The translations under genes were made by a program, and so were the position numbers. From Nitrospira sp. (GTDB taxonomy: Bacteria > Nitrospirota > Nitrospiria > Nitrospirales > Nitrospiraceae), in assembly GCA_009594865.1 (NCBI GenBank), contig VOPT01000013.1, forward strand, positions 1 through 40,755: a DNA stretch of 40,755 bases, given 5' to 3'. Of the stretch, positions 6,744 through 15,097 are shown piece after piece. The notes beneath the pieces are model-generated. The model ran no database searches, was not told the DNA's origin, and worked only from the letters and a program-made list of their open reading frames with translations. Each line of letters opens with the position of its first letter. The first letter of the stretch is position 1.

Positions 6744-8558
6744 ATGGCTGACTCATCCGAGACACTGCAATCCAAACTCGGCCATCTGCCTGAACAGCCG
6801 GGCTGCTATCTCTTTCGAAATGCGAAGAGAGAGATTCTTTATGTCGGCAAGGCCGCCGTGCTGGCAGACCGGGTCCGCTCCTACTTCCAAAAGGGCAGCG
6901 ATCAAACCCCTAAAACCAGCCTGCTCGTCAGCGAAGTGGCCGATCTTGAAACCATCGTCACCCGGTCCGAACTGGAAGCGCTGATTCTCGAAAGCAATCT
7001 GATCAAGCGCCACCGCCCGCGCTTTAATATCGTCCTGCGCGATGACAAGCAGTATCCCTACCTTCGATTGCCGATCAAAGAACCGTTCCCGCGCCTGTCC
7101 ATCGTCCGGCGCGTCCAAAAAGACGGCGCGCTCTATTACGGCCCCTATACCCCGGCCGGGGCGCTGCGTGAGACGTTGAAAGTCATTCGGAAAGCCTTTC
7201 CACTGGCCACATGCGACATCGACATCGATGGCCGGGCCGACCGGGCCTGCATCGAATTTGAAATCAAACGCTGCATGGCGCCTTGCACCGGCAATCAGTC
7301 CCGCGAGGACTATCATGTGATCGTCAAACAAGTCCGCCAGTTTCTTGAAGGCCGGGACCGCGAACTCCTCGACAGCCTGCGCCAGGATATGGAATCGGCG
7401 GCGGAACGAGAGGAATACGAGGAAGCCGCGCGCCTGCGAGATCGACTCTTTAGCGTCGAGCGTACGCTTGAGAAACAGCGGATTACCCAGGTCACCACCG
7501 CAGACCAGGACGTGATCGGGATCGCACGGCAGGGCACGGCAGCAGATCTTCAACTGCTGTTCGTGCGCGGGGGGCTGCTGATCGGCCGGAAGGATTTCTT
7601 CTGGCCGCAATCCGCCGATTCCGCCGATGAAGAACTCGTCCGTTCTGCCATTGAGCAGTTTTATAACAAGGAGGGGCAGCCGCCGAAGGAACTCCTGGTC
7701 CCGACCGACCTCGTCGACGCCCCGCTGATTGAACAATGGCTGAGTGAAAAGCGCGGCGATACGGTGCGCCTGCTCACCCCGGAACGAGGCGCGAAACATC
7801 AACTGGTGCTGCTCGCGGAAGAAAATGCCGCCGCTGCCATCGCCGACCACCTGCGGAACGAAGCCCTCGATCGGCAGGCGACGGCCGAACTGAAACGCCT
7901 GCTTCGCCTCGACACCGTGCCGCGTCGCATCGAAGGATTCGATATTTCCAACATCATGGGCAATCAATCGGTCGCCTCCCTGGTCGTCTGGGAAGACGGG
8001 CAGGCGAAGAAATCCGATTACCGCAAATTCCGTATTCAGACGGTGGAAGGCGCCAACGACTTTGCCAGCATGCAGGAAGCGGTGATGCGCCGATATGGCG
8101 CCACGGAGGATCTTACCCGGCCCGATCTGATCCTGATCGACGGCGGCCTGGGTCAATTGAGTGCTGCCCTCGAAGGGCTGAAACAGGTCGGGCAGGAGCA
8201 GATCCCGATTATGGGCTTGGCCAAAGCGCGCGGCGAGAAGGAGGAACGGATCTTTCTGCCCGGCCGGAAAAATCCCATCGTCTTGCGCCCGACCTCACCC
8301 GCCACACATCTGGTGCAACGAATTCGCGATGAGGCCCACCGGTTTGCCGTGACCTATCACCGGAACTTGCGGGGTAAGGCCCTCCTCTCATCCGAACTGG
8401 ACCAGATTCCAGGCATCGGCAAGATCCGACGCAATCGACTCCTGAAACAATTCGGCAGCCTTCCGCAAATCGCGTCGGCCACTGACGAGCAACTCAGGTC
8501 GGCAGGCCTCGATGCCATCACCGTCGCGGCCCTACGCAAAACCCTCATTCCTTCCTAA
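6744..8558 (+). CDS. uvrC: UvrABC system protein C (excinuclease subunit)
   Basis: The 604-residue protein makes the 3' and 5' incisions on either side of a DNA lesion after UvrA/UvrB recognition. Domains in order: N-terminal GIY-YIG nuclease (about 13-95, with GCYLF and LYVGKA); a four-cysteine cluster at 157, 169, 177 and 181, whose spacing matches the iron-sulfur ligands of E. coli UvrC; a UVR helix for UvrB contact (about 210-245, EEYEEAARLRDRL); an RNase H-like nuclease (about 385-545, starting EGFDISNIMG and including LILIDGGLGQL); and a C-terminal helix-hairpin-helix pair (IPGIGKIRRNRLL). Length is normal for UvrC and all parts are present, so it should be functional. The ATG lacks a strong ribosome site. 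Confidence 0.97.
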   Translation: MADSSETLQSKLGHLPEQPGCYLFRNAKREILYVGKAAVLADRVRSYFQKGSDQTPKTSLLVSEVADLETIVTRSELEALILESNLIKRHRPRFNIVLRDDKQYPYLRLPIKEPFPRLSIVRRVQKDGALYYGPYTPAGALRETLKVIRKAFPLATCDIDIDGRADRACIEFEIKRCMAPCTGNQSREDYHVIVKQVRQFLEGRDRELLDSLRQDMESAAEREEYEEAARLRDRLFSVERTLEKQRITQVTTADQDVIGIARQGTAADLQLLFVRGGLLIGRKDFFWPQSADSADEELVRSAIEQFYNKEGQPPKELLVPTDLVDAPLIEQWLSEKRGDTVRLLTPERGAKHQLVLLAEENAAAAIADHLRNEALDRQATAELKRLLRLDTVPRRIEGFDISNIMGNQSVASLVVWEDGQAKKSDYRKFRIQTVEGANDFASMQEAVMRRYGATEDLTRPDLILIDGGLGQLSAALEGLKQVGQEQIPIMGLAKARGEKEERIFLPGRKNPIVLRPTSPATHLVQRIRDEAHRFAVTYHRNLRGKALLSSELDQIPGIGKIRRNRLLKQFGSLPQIASATDEQLRSAGLDAITVAALRKTLIPS

Positions 8559-8805
8559 CCAGCGATCACGCACGGGCCTGAAATATCGATCCTCTTCTGT
8601 ATGCGGTTCGATACAGTCGTATCTGAATAGGTACGGTTGAGAAAGCAGCGCCTGGGAGTAACGAGTCTCGATCGCATCATTTTCCCCTTGCGCCTCGGGC
8701 ATTTCACGACTACGCTGGCGCAACGCTCCCCGATGCGGGCCGGGTACGTAGATTGCCTTTCACCAGCATCATGCGAATGAACGACGCTTACCAGGAGGCA
8801 TCCCG

Positions 8806-9438
8806 ATGAGGATGTTACGTATCGTCGGCGCGCTGGTCTTCGCCACGCTCGCGGCCTGCACCACCCCGCCGGAAATCAAACAGGCGCTCGCGGCCAAAGA
8901 CCAGGCCTACGCCGAGAATGAACGCCTCATGCAGCAATATCGTGAGCTCGTGAGCAATGTCACCACCCGCCACCTGAAGTGGTACCGGTACGTCCAAACC
9001 CGCCTCCAGCTCGATCTGGCACTGCAATGGGCCACGACCAATCCTCACATGGCCGACGTACCGGACGCCGCCCTGGCTGAGGACGATGCCGCGCTCCTCG
9101 GACCGGACGTGCTGACCCTGATCAATACGATTCGCTTACAAGCACTCCCTGAACGGAGGGGACCGAACGGTCAGCCCTTGTTTGCTGCCGGCTCTGGAGA
9201 GATGGGCACGCTCGTCCAGCAATTGCCCGACTTGATCGCACGCGTCGAACAACGCGTCGCCGCGAATGCAAAAAACCCTCAGGCCGTCGACCTCACGGCA
9301 TTCGACCGGTACCGGAGCAATGTCGACGCGCTTCGAAGGATCAACGGCTTGATCAAACACTATCTGGACATCGACGTCACCGCGAGCCGGGCCGACGTGC
9401 AAGCACTGGCCGATGCGTTGCGCACGGTGCGCCGATGA
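8806..9438 (+). CDS. Helical lipoprotein of unknown function
   Basis: The 210-residue product has a lipoprotein signal: short basic N-terminus, hydrophobic 5-15 and lipobox LAAC with Cys18. Lipidation and anchoring to a membrane facing the periplasm are expected. The mature part is almost wholly helical, with a likely coiled coil at about 25-50 (KQALAAKDQAYAENERLMQQ) and further amphipathic helices near 145-205. I recognise no family. A strong ribosome site (AGGAGG, 9 bases before ATG) fixes the start. It is the first of a close run of same-strand genes, with its stop overlapping the region just before the next lipoprotein. A partner role with that protein is inference. Confidence 0.75.
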   Translation: MRMLRIVGALVFATLAACTTPPEIKQALAAKDQAYAENERLMQQYRELVSNVTTRHLKWYRYVQTRLQLDLALQWATTNPHMADVPDAALAEDDAALLGPDVLTLINTIRLQALPERRGPNGQPLFAAGSGEMGTLVQQLPDLIARVEQRVAANAKNPQAVDLTAFDRYRSNVDALRRINGLIKHYLDIDVTASRADVQALADALRTVRR

Positions 9439-9473
9439 GCGGCCATGGCACCGTTTGGCGGAAGGAGCCTTCC

Positions 9474-10184
9474 ATGGTCAGACGAAGTGTGACGTGGCTG
9501 TCCCTCGCGATTCTGTTGCTCATGGCCACCGGCTGCCATTCGATTCATAGCCGTTCGGTCCGAGATCTCATTCAGCTGGAAGGCACCAAGATCGATGCGG
9601 CACAAACCAATATCGATCTGTTCCAAAAAGAGACCGAACAGCGCATTAAATTCCTCGAACAGGCACGCGCGGAACTACATCAGAGTTTCATGTCCCTTCA
9701 CATCCAGGAGACCAAACACCGTTTTGCCCTCGCGTCGTTCCGCAATCTGACGAACAAAAAAGGCGAGGCAGCCTATGCCGCGGCCTACCTGATGAGCCTG
9801 ATTTACATGGCCGACGTGCAAGGACTGGAGAAGGCGGTCTGGGATCAATTTGAAGAGGACTTTTGCGGGCTGCGCGACACCGCCAACGCGCTCAACGACT
9901 CCTGGAAACATACCGCCACCCTCCATGCTGCAGTACAACGCTTTGCCGGACAGTCGGCGCTGGCCTCCGTTGATCCCGAATTCGTGACGGCGATTCTGGA
10001 CCAGGCCCCGAACCGCTCTGAACAGATCATGAACGTGGTCAATCATTCCCGAACGGTCAACGATGCGCTGGAAGAAGTCGTCGGTGCGCGCATCCTCCGC
10101 ATCGGCGGGTTGGATCGTGCGCAGAGATTCACTGCCGACCTAGTGGAACTCCTGGATCGGCTCAAGAAGGACGACGGACGGTAA
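9474..10184 (+). CDS. Second helical lipoprotein of unknown function
   Basis: The 236-residue protein starts with hydrophobic segment 8-17 and lipobox ATGC, Cys21. Mature residues about 30-75 form a likely coiled coil (IQLEGTKIDAAQTNIDLFQK and onward), and the rest is predicted helical. A start at 9435 is also open, but the AAGGAG at 9462-9467 sits seven bases before the ATG at 9474, and that choice also places the lipobox correctly. No family recognised. Its spacing from the neighbours (35 bases before, 11 after) indicates one transcript with the genes at 8806 and 10196. The similar architecture of this and the previous lipoprotein suggests that they assemble together, which is inference. 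Confidence 0.75.
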   Translation: MVRRSVTWLSLAILLLMATGCHSIHSRSVRDLIQLEGTKIDAAQTNIDLFQKETEQRIKFLEQARAELHQSFMSLHIQETKHRFALASFRNLTNKKGEAAYAAAYLMSLIYMADVQGLEKAVWDQFEEDFCGLRDTANALNDSWKHTATLHAAVQRFAGQSALASVDPEFVTAILDQAPNRSEQIMNVVNHSRTVNDALEEVVGARILRIGGLDRAQRFTADLVELLDRLKKDDGR

Positions 10185-10195
10185 CGGAGGGCGCT

Positions 10196-10717
10196 ATGAA
10201 TCGCAGCATCGACGGGGTGGTCACCTTCCTCCGGGACAACGACAATGTCATCAAACAGCTGATGGAAACCGCCGAATCGGCCACCAACGATATCGAACAA
10301 CTTGCCACCAGCGTGGACCATGCGCGCGAGGAGGCACAGGCGCTGGTGGATCAATTAGGGGCGGTGGAGTTCAGCGTCGGACGGGACGACGACACGAAAA
10401 TTCGCCAAACCGCCCTTCTGGAAGCGGTTGCGGCCTTGAGGAAAAAGTTCGAGCTCTACAAAAACGATCCCTTACGACGCGGCATTTACGCCGCTGAAAT
10501 TTCCAATCTCTACCTGCAACTGGCCAACACCTTTAATAATGAAACCGTGGCTAAAATCGTTCCCTTCGGGGCTGACGAGATCGACACCTACAAAGACCTG
10601 ATGAACAAGGCGGTACTGGACGCTGCGTCCCGGAAAAAACGCGCGGCCGTCATCAAGGCAGGAGTGCAGATTTCTCGGCTGGCATTGGGTGTGGCAGGAA
10701 AACTGGCGCTGGTCTAA
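10196..10717 (+). CDS. Small helical protein, third gene of the lipoprotein cluster
   Basis: The 173-residue protein has no lipobox and no obvious N-terminal signal. It is rich in charged helices: about 20-55 is a likely coiled coil (ETAESATNDIEQLATSVDHA), as is 75-95. The last 20 residues are hydrophobic and basic (SRLALGVAGKLALV), perhaps an amphipathic membrane contact. No family recognised. GGAGG at 10186-10190 gives a good ribosome site six bases before the ATG. It follows the second lipoprotein by 11 bases and precedes the next lipoprotein by 4 bases, so it is almost certainly in the same operon. How a protein with no export signal would act with two lipoproteins is not clear from the sequence. 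Confidence 0.7.
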   Translation: MNRSIDGVVTFLRDNDNVIKQLMETAESATNDIEQLATSVDHAREEAQALVDQLGAVEFSVGRDDDTKIRQTALLEAVAALRKKFELYKNDPLRRGIYAAEISNLYLQLANTFNNETVAKIVPFGADEIDTYKDLMNKAVLDAASRKKRAAVIKAGVQISRLALGVAGKLALV

Positions 10718-10721
10718 CGCG

Positions 10722-11507
10722 ATGGCGACACGCTTGATCATGCTGAACTTCGCCTCCATGATGCTCCTGCTTCTGGCTGTCGGCTGCAGTCTCGACGCCT
10801 CCTCCCGCGGCCCCTTCGGGCCCGCTGATCCTGAGACCCCGATTCCGAAACGACCTCTCCCCGCGCAGGTTCCCACAAAACATGCCCTGGAGTTTACGGC
10901 TGACGAATCTCCAGGCCATATCAAACCGAAGATGGCCGGGAGCACCGCTGATGCCGTTGTGACCCGTTCCCCCAACCCCACGGCTTCCCTTTCCGCGTCC
11001 GAGATTGCGGATCTGCGGAGGACTGCGGAGGCCGACCCCCGGGTGAGGGCTCTCCTGGGCGCGCGCTGGGGCTTCATCGATGCGGACCCGGTGTCGTCGC
11101 CGAGCAAAATGACATTGGGTTGCTGCCGGCAACAGGCGCGCTTCACCAGGCTTACCTACTTCAGTTACAGCCACAATGTCGCCGTCGAGGTGAACCTCAA
11201 AGACGGGACCGTGCTCCAGGCGTCACGAACCGAAGGGTATCTGCCACCCGAAGGACCGCAAGATGTGCAGCGCGGGATTGAGTTGGCGCGGGCCGATGCC
11301 CGGTTATCCGGCAAAGTGAATGGTCTACAAGGCCATGGGCTTCTGATGCAGCCGGATCGCGGATTTTTCAAGAACGATCCCGGGTATGGCCATCGCGTGA
11401 TGTGGATCACGTTTTCGCAGGGAGTGGGTGGTGACCCGAAGTATTGGGCCCAGGTGGATCTCACGGACGACCGCGTGTTGGATGCCGGCGATGAACCACC
11501 ACGATAA
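10722..11507 (+). CDS. Lipoprotein resembling the N-terminal (N2/N3) part of copper amine oxidases
   Basis: The 261-residue protein has a hydrophobic 5-19 and lipobox AVGC (Cys22), then a Pro-rich linker (about 25-60). The rest resembles the small cystatin-like N2/N3 domains that precede the catalytic domain of copper amine oxidases: EIADLRRTAEADPRVRALLG matches their Glu-x-x-x-x-Glu...D-P-x-V-x-x-x-L helix, and NVAVEVNLKDGTVLQASR matches the strand pair that ends with the conserved 'vDl..g.V'. The next gene supplies a catalytic-domain-like part, so the two look like one oxidase split in two. ATG 10722 is the first good start after the previous stop; 10740 is also possible. A GTG at 10689 lies within the previous gene. 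The similarity is at motif level. Confidence 0.6.
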   Translation: MATRLIMLNFASMMLLLLAVGCSLDASSRGPFGPADPETPIPKRPLPAQVPTKHALEFTADESPGHIKPKMAGSTADAVVTRSPNPTASLSASEIADLRRTAEADPRVRALLGARWGFIDADPVSSPSKMTLGCCRQQARFTRLTYFSYSHNVAVEVNLKDGTVLQASRTEGYLPPEGPQDVQRGIELARADARLSGKVNGLQGHGLLMQPDRGFFKNDPGYGHRVMWITFSQGVGGDPKYWAQVDLTDDRVLDAGDEPPR

Positions 11508-11525
11508 GGCGCGAAAGGAGAGCCA

Positions 11526-12506
11526 ATGCGGCCGGTTCTGATCTGTGTCCTCCTGCTGTGTTTCGTAGCGGCTCCACCGGATCCCAGTTTTGCCGAGTCC
11601 TTGTCGGAGCATATTGATTGGGGCCGCTGGAGCTTTGATTACGAGATCAAAGACAATACCGGACTGGCCATCCGGAATGTGGCCTACGATGGAGAATTGG
11701 TTCTGGGCAAGGCCAGCATGCCGGTTCTGCGGGTGAAATATGTGAAGGAACGCGTCTGGTGGAATCCGTTTACCTGGTTCGGCTCCCGCGCCGACAGCGG
11801 TCGCTGCGGGCCTTTCCAGGATCGCTTGCGCTGGGTGGATCTGGTGCCGATCGTGAACTGCGGCGACAACAAGGTCTGCGTGGAACGTTCAACGCTCAAC
11901 GGAATCAAGTGGTTGGAACTCGGCATCTATGCACGCATCGGAGAATACCACATCTATCAATCCTGGCATTTTTCGGAAGATGGTGAACTGCGTCCCGTCG
12001 TCCAAAGCCGCGGATTATCCTGCAACACGGACCATGTACATCATCCCTATTGGCGGTTCGATTTCGACGTGAATGGAAACGGTATGGACCAAGTCTTCGT
12101 CCGTGATCACGGAGGCGCGGATACAGGCTGGGGACCAGGCTGGACCAAATATACCAATGAGCGAAATGACGTGAAAAATGCTTCGACCCGGCGGGTGTGG
12201 TTCGTGCGCGACCAGCCGACGGGGCACGGCGTGTGGCTCCTTCCCGGGGACGGGTATGCCCCGCTCAAGGACGATGGCGAGCGGGATACATTTGCCGATC
12301 ATGATGTGGCGATTCGCCGCGCCAAGGCGGATGAAGACATCCCCTGGGTGTTTGGCGCCCGCGGCCAACTGGGATATGACGAAGACAACCAAGGCGTTCA
12401 GGAACAGGACGTGGTGGTCTGGTATGTCGCGCACCTTCCGCACATGGCTGCCCTTGGTCCGACCAAGTGGCTGACACTGGGACCGACTTTGAAACTTCAG
12501 CGATAA
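11526..12506 (+). CDS. Secreted copper amine oxidase catalytic-domain-like protein
   Basis: The 326-residue protein has a Sec signal (hydrophobic 4-15, likely cleavage after Ala23). The rest follows the copper amine oxidase catalytic domain in outline: W.F....GLAIRNV near 36-50; GEYHIYQSWHFSEDGEL at 139-155, where the topaquinone Tyr of oxidases lies (candidates Tyr141 or Tyr144); HVHHPYWRFDFDVNG at 170-184 with His170 and His172 as copper ligands; and DVVVWYVAHLPHM near 295-307 with His303 as third ligand. The usual Asn-Tyr-Asp/Glu around the cofactor is Glu-Tyr-His here, so self-processing to topaquinone is uncertain. Full oxidases are about 600-700 residues; this is only the catalytic core, shortened. 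It follows the N2/N3-like lipoprotein by 18 bases, with GAAAGGAG before its start. Confidence 0.68.
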   Translation: MRPVLICVLLLCFVAAPPDPSFAESLSEHIDWGRWSFDYEIKDNTGLAIRNVAYDGELVLGKASMPVLRVKYVKERVWWNPFTWFGSRADSGRCGPFQDRLRWVDLVPIVNCGDNKVCVERSTLNGIKWLELGIYARIGEYHIYQSWHFSEDGELRPVVQSRGLSCNTDHVHHPYWRFDFDVNGNGMDQVFVRDHGGADTGWGPGWTKYTNERNDVKNASTRRVWFVRDQPTGHGVWLLPGDGYAPLKDDGERDTFADHDVAIRRAKADEDIPWVFGARGQLGYDEDNQGVQEQDVVVWYVAHLPHMAALGPTKWLTLGPTLKLQR

Positions 12507-12565
12507 ACGGCTCTTCTCTCCGGCCCCTTTCCCTCCAGCCTGAATAATACGTGCATCTTCACCCG

Positions 12566-12595
12566 TTGCGATTCAGACCTTAGGCACTCTATATT
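12566..12595 (+). promoter_or_regulatory. Candidate sigma70-type promoter for the LuxR-type regulator
   Basis: TTGCGA (12566-12571) and TATATT (12590-12595) are separated by 18 bases. The expected start of transcription is about 150 bases before the ATG at 12757, leaving a long leader with no other gene in it. No transcription data support it. Confidence 0.4.
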
Positions 12596-12756
12596 AGGGA
12601 CTGTTTACCCTGGATACGGTTCCGTTGGTCGCAGTACAATCAGCCGTTCTCACGATCATTCAGCTGTCTCAACATGAACCACGGCTCACTTTCTGAACGC
12701 CTCTGGTTGTGTCTTCTCCATGCGGCACCAGGGCGCCTTCGCCGGAAAGAATTGGC

Positions 12757-13554
12757 ATGAATCAGCCGGCGTTTTCCGCAAAGGAGTTTCAGCGCCTCGG
12801 CGAGATTATGTACAACGCGCGCTCCGTCGACCGAAACGACGGTGTGTGGCAGCTGGTGTCGGCCGTGCAGCGCGTCGTGCCGTACGAATTTTCAGGATGC
12901 GGCGCAGTCGATCTGCTTCACGGAATCGATCCGGCACTCGGACATTCCACCTACCCTCGCGAATTCTGCCAACTGTATATAAGCCAGGGCCTCGCGGCGG
13001 ATCCCGCCGTCAATCGTCTGCTGACCTCAGGCCAAACCGTCACCTCCAGCGCCGATGAACCGGTGACCAACGAGCCGAGAGACATCACGTCGCTCAAGCT
13101 CGATTTCGGCATCAAAACCTGTCTTTCTGCAGGGGTGCGTGGTGACCTTGGCGCCTGTTCCTACTTTGCCTTCAGCAATTTTGACGCCAAACAGGCCGAC
13201 AAATTGCGACTTCTCCTCGATATTCTGACGCCGCATTTTCACTTGAGTTATATGCGCTGCAAATCATCCTGGCCCCCGGCTCGGCCGGCCCAACCTGCGG
13301 TGGCGCTCAGTAAACGGGAAGAGGAAATTTTACGCTGGGTGGCGGCAGGCAAAACGAATTGGGAAATTTCCGTCATTCTCAAGGTCAGTTTGAACACGGT
13401 GAAATTTCATCTCAAGAATATTTTTCAGAAGATCGGCGTCGAAAACCGATGGAGCGCCATTGCCTACTGGCAAAATGGTGACCCGCATCGCAGCCTTCCA
13501 TCCTCGGCGCCCAGCGACGATCGTCTCCCGCCCGATTCCAACCGCCCGACCTAA
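12757..13554 (+). CDS. LuxR-family transcriptional regulator
   Basis: The 265-residue protein has a C-terminal GerE/LuxR helix-turn-helix at about 183-245 (LSKREEEILRWVAAGKTNWE and onward, recognition helix around VSLNTVKFHL). Its N-terminal 170 residues form a single alpha/beta sensory domain resembling the EpsA or autoinducer-binding type rather than a receiver: there is no aspartate pocket. The ligand is unknown. The start at 12757 is chosen for GGAAAGA ahead of it; a GTG at 12709 would add 16 residues without support. It lies directly before the nitroreductase-like and ketosynthase genes on the same strand, with palindromes between them, so local control of those genes is plausible but inferred. 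Confidence 0.85.
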   Translation: MNQPAFSAKEFQRLGEIMYNARSVDRNDGVWQLVSAVQRVVPYEFSGCGAVDLLHGIDPALGHSTYPREFCQLYISQGLAADPAVNRLLTSGQTVTSSADEPVTNEPRDITSLKLDFGIKTCLSAGVRGDLGACSYFAFSNFDAKQADKLRLLLDILTPHFHLSYMRCKSSWPPARPAQPAVALSKREEEILRWVAAGKTNWEISVILKVSLNTVKFHLKNIFQKIGVENRWSAIAYWQNGDPHRSLPSSAPSDDRLPPDSNRPT

Positions 13555-13612
13555 CTCGCGTCATGCATGTCCAACCGCGCGCCGCCCAGTCCGTCGCCTC
13601 CTGACCGACCGG

Positions 13613-13645
13613 GAACGGAGCCGTTCGCCTACCCCGATGGGTAGG
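13613..13645. promoter_or_regulatory. Two adjacent dyads after the LuxR-type gene
   Basis: GAACGG (13613-13618) and CCGTTC (13621-13626) form a perfect dyad around AG. CCTACCC (13628-13634) and GGGTAGG (13639-13645) form a second around CGAT. No T-run follows, so they may be operator sites or a weak terminator of the regulator gene. Confidence 0.4.
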
Positions 13646-13687
13646 TGACGCCGAATCCTGCCTCTCGTAAAGTCTGCCTAGATACAA

Positions 13688-13704
13688 GTCACGTTCAACG
13701 TGAC
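13688..13704. promoter_or_regulatory. Perfect 17-base palindrome, candidate operator
   Basis: GTCACGTT (13688-13695) and AACGTGAC (13697-13704) are exact reverse complements around a single C. Position is 80 bases before the ATG at 13785, and the site follows a LuxR-type regulator gene. LuxR-family dimers bind dyads of about this length, so this is a good candidate site for the neighbour, though binding is inferred. Confidence 0.55.
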
Positions 13705-13784
13705 CTGTCAGGCATTTATCCCACTGTCACCGACATGACCGGCCAGGGCCGAATGGCCCCAGGAAAACCGGAAGGAGAGGCCCT

Positions 13785-15056
13785 ATGAAGCAGCTTGCCG
13801 CACATCCTGCAGCAATGGACGCAACATTCACTCTGCTCGATCTCCTACAACAGCGAAAGACTCGTCGCTTCGGCCGCGGCATGACCCTGCCGGGCGGTCC
13901 GCTGCAATACACGAGTCGCCATGAACCGGTCCCGCTCAGCCGCGAGGAGGAACGGTATCTCATCTATGCGGCGATCGGCCGCTCAGGACGCAACCTCGGC
14001 GATATGCAATTTGTCGGACGTCCTGGGGGCAGCGTCGGACAAGGCAACGCCTTGATGAATTTCAGCAGCCGCACGGTCCCCAGCCCCTGCTCCGCACAAA
14101 CCACGCAGCTGTTTTACACCAACGATGACGGGGTCTTTTTTGTCGCCGACGCCGCCGGGCCGGACCACCCCTGGGATCTGGACATCGTCCAACTTCAATC
14201 CTCCCGACTGGACATCCCCCGGGAAGCCCCGTTCATGCTCCCGTTCAACCAATGGTATACGAATCGTCCCGGCACCACCCTCTTCATGCCCGTGACCAAT
14301 ATCGCGTTGCTCTACCTGAATCTCCTGCTGATGATGTTCAGCGAGGAGACCGGCTATTTCATCGTCGATACGGACAACGGCCACGCCGGTTGCGGCCTCG
14401 ATGCCTTCCGGAAAAGCGCGGGCGGGCATCTGCATGACGATATGAACGCCCGCCGCATGTTCAGCTTGCGCGAACTCGACGCCGCAATTTGCGAGACCGC
14501 TATTCAGGAGCAGGGCATCATCTGCGAACATATCTCCCTCATGCAGCAAGCCCTTGGACTCGGGGGCGGAATCCAAAGCGTGGGAAGCGGCCGGCATCTC
14601 CTGGGGATGGAACCGCACATCTATCCGGGACTCGGATTCCACTTCGTCGTCCCGCCGGGGAAGCCATTGCGCGCGAACCCCGTCGGCATTCCGCAGGTGT
14701 GGGAAGGTCCCACGCCGCCGTTCGTGCCGTCGATGAAGGACGCCGTGACCACGCTGGTCGCCAGCAAATTCGGGCCTGAGGGCACGTTCAGGAAACCGCA
14801 CGAACAACCCTGGGTCCATCCCAACACGGCCCAGCAGGTTCCGCAGCACTCGGACCGGGCCATCGAGGCGACGATCGCGTTCACCGAATATGTCCTCGCA
14901 ACGTACGGCCGGTTCCCGGCGCATGCCGACGCCTGCAAATCGATCGTGGCGTGCCAGACCCATCATCTGGACGAAGACTTTTACGCCACGTTTTATCCCG
15001 ACTCCGCGTTGCCCGATGCGCATCGCGAACACATGCATACCTGGCATACCCACTGA
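13785..15056 (+). CDS. Nitroreductase-like protein with His-rich C-terminus
   Basis: The 423-residue soluble protein has an N-terminal stretch (LLDLLQQRKTRRFGRGMTLP, then EERYLIYAAIGRSGRNLGDM) that resembles the R-x-S-x-R FMN-phosphate motif and following helix of nitroreductase/SagB-type flavoproteins. A later segment, EHISLMQQALGLGGG, resembles the family's helix near the active site. These enzymes use FMN to reduce or oxidise small molecules. At 423 residues it is about twice the length of a single nitroreductase domain, so it may be a double or divergent version. The C-terminus is His-rich (HREHMHTWHTH). AAGGAGA before the ATG fixes the start. The ketosynthase gene follows after 41 bases, so joint action on an acyl or polyketide product is a reasonable inference. 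Family assignment is moderate. Confidence 0.55.
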   Translation: MKQLAAHPAAMDATFTLLDLLQQRKTRRFGRGMTLPGGPLQYTSRHEPVPLSREEERYLIYAAIGRSGRNLGDMQFVGRPGGSVGQGNALMNFSSRTVPSPCSAQTTQLFYTNDDGVFFVADAAGPDHPWDLDIVQLQSSRLDIPREAPFMLPFNQWYTNRPGTTLFMPVTNIALLYLNLLLMMFSEETGYFIVDTDNGHAGCGLDAFRKSAGGHLHDDMNARRMFSLRELDAAICETAIQEQGIICEHISLMQQALGLGGGIQSVGSGRHLLGMEPHIYPGLGFHFVVPPGKPLRANPVGIPQVWEGPTPPFVPSMKDAVTTLVASKFGPEGTFRKPHEQPWVHPNTAQQVPQHSDRAIEATIAFTEYVLATYGRFPAHADACKSIVACQTHHLDEDFYATFYPDSALPDAHREHMHTWHTH

Positions 15057-15097
15057 CGACAAACATTTTCATGCTCTTACGAGCACTGGAGGGCATC

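Noticed and set aside
6753..8156. 467-codon minus-strand frame opposite uvrC
   Set aside because: uvrC is complete and unambiguous on the plus strand; the opposite frame has no domain.
13983..15062. 359-codon minus-strand frame opposite the nitroreductase-like gene
   Set aside because: The plus-strand gene has a strong ribosome site and family motifs; the minus frame is Gly/Arg-rich with no motif.
14951..15097. Longer N-terminus for the ketosynthase
   Set aside because: It overlaps the previous gene. GGAGG and the typical RRVVITGMG start support 15098.
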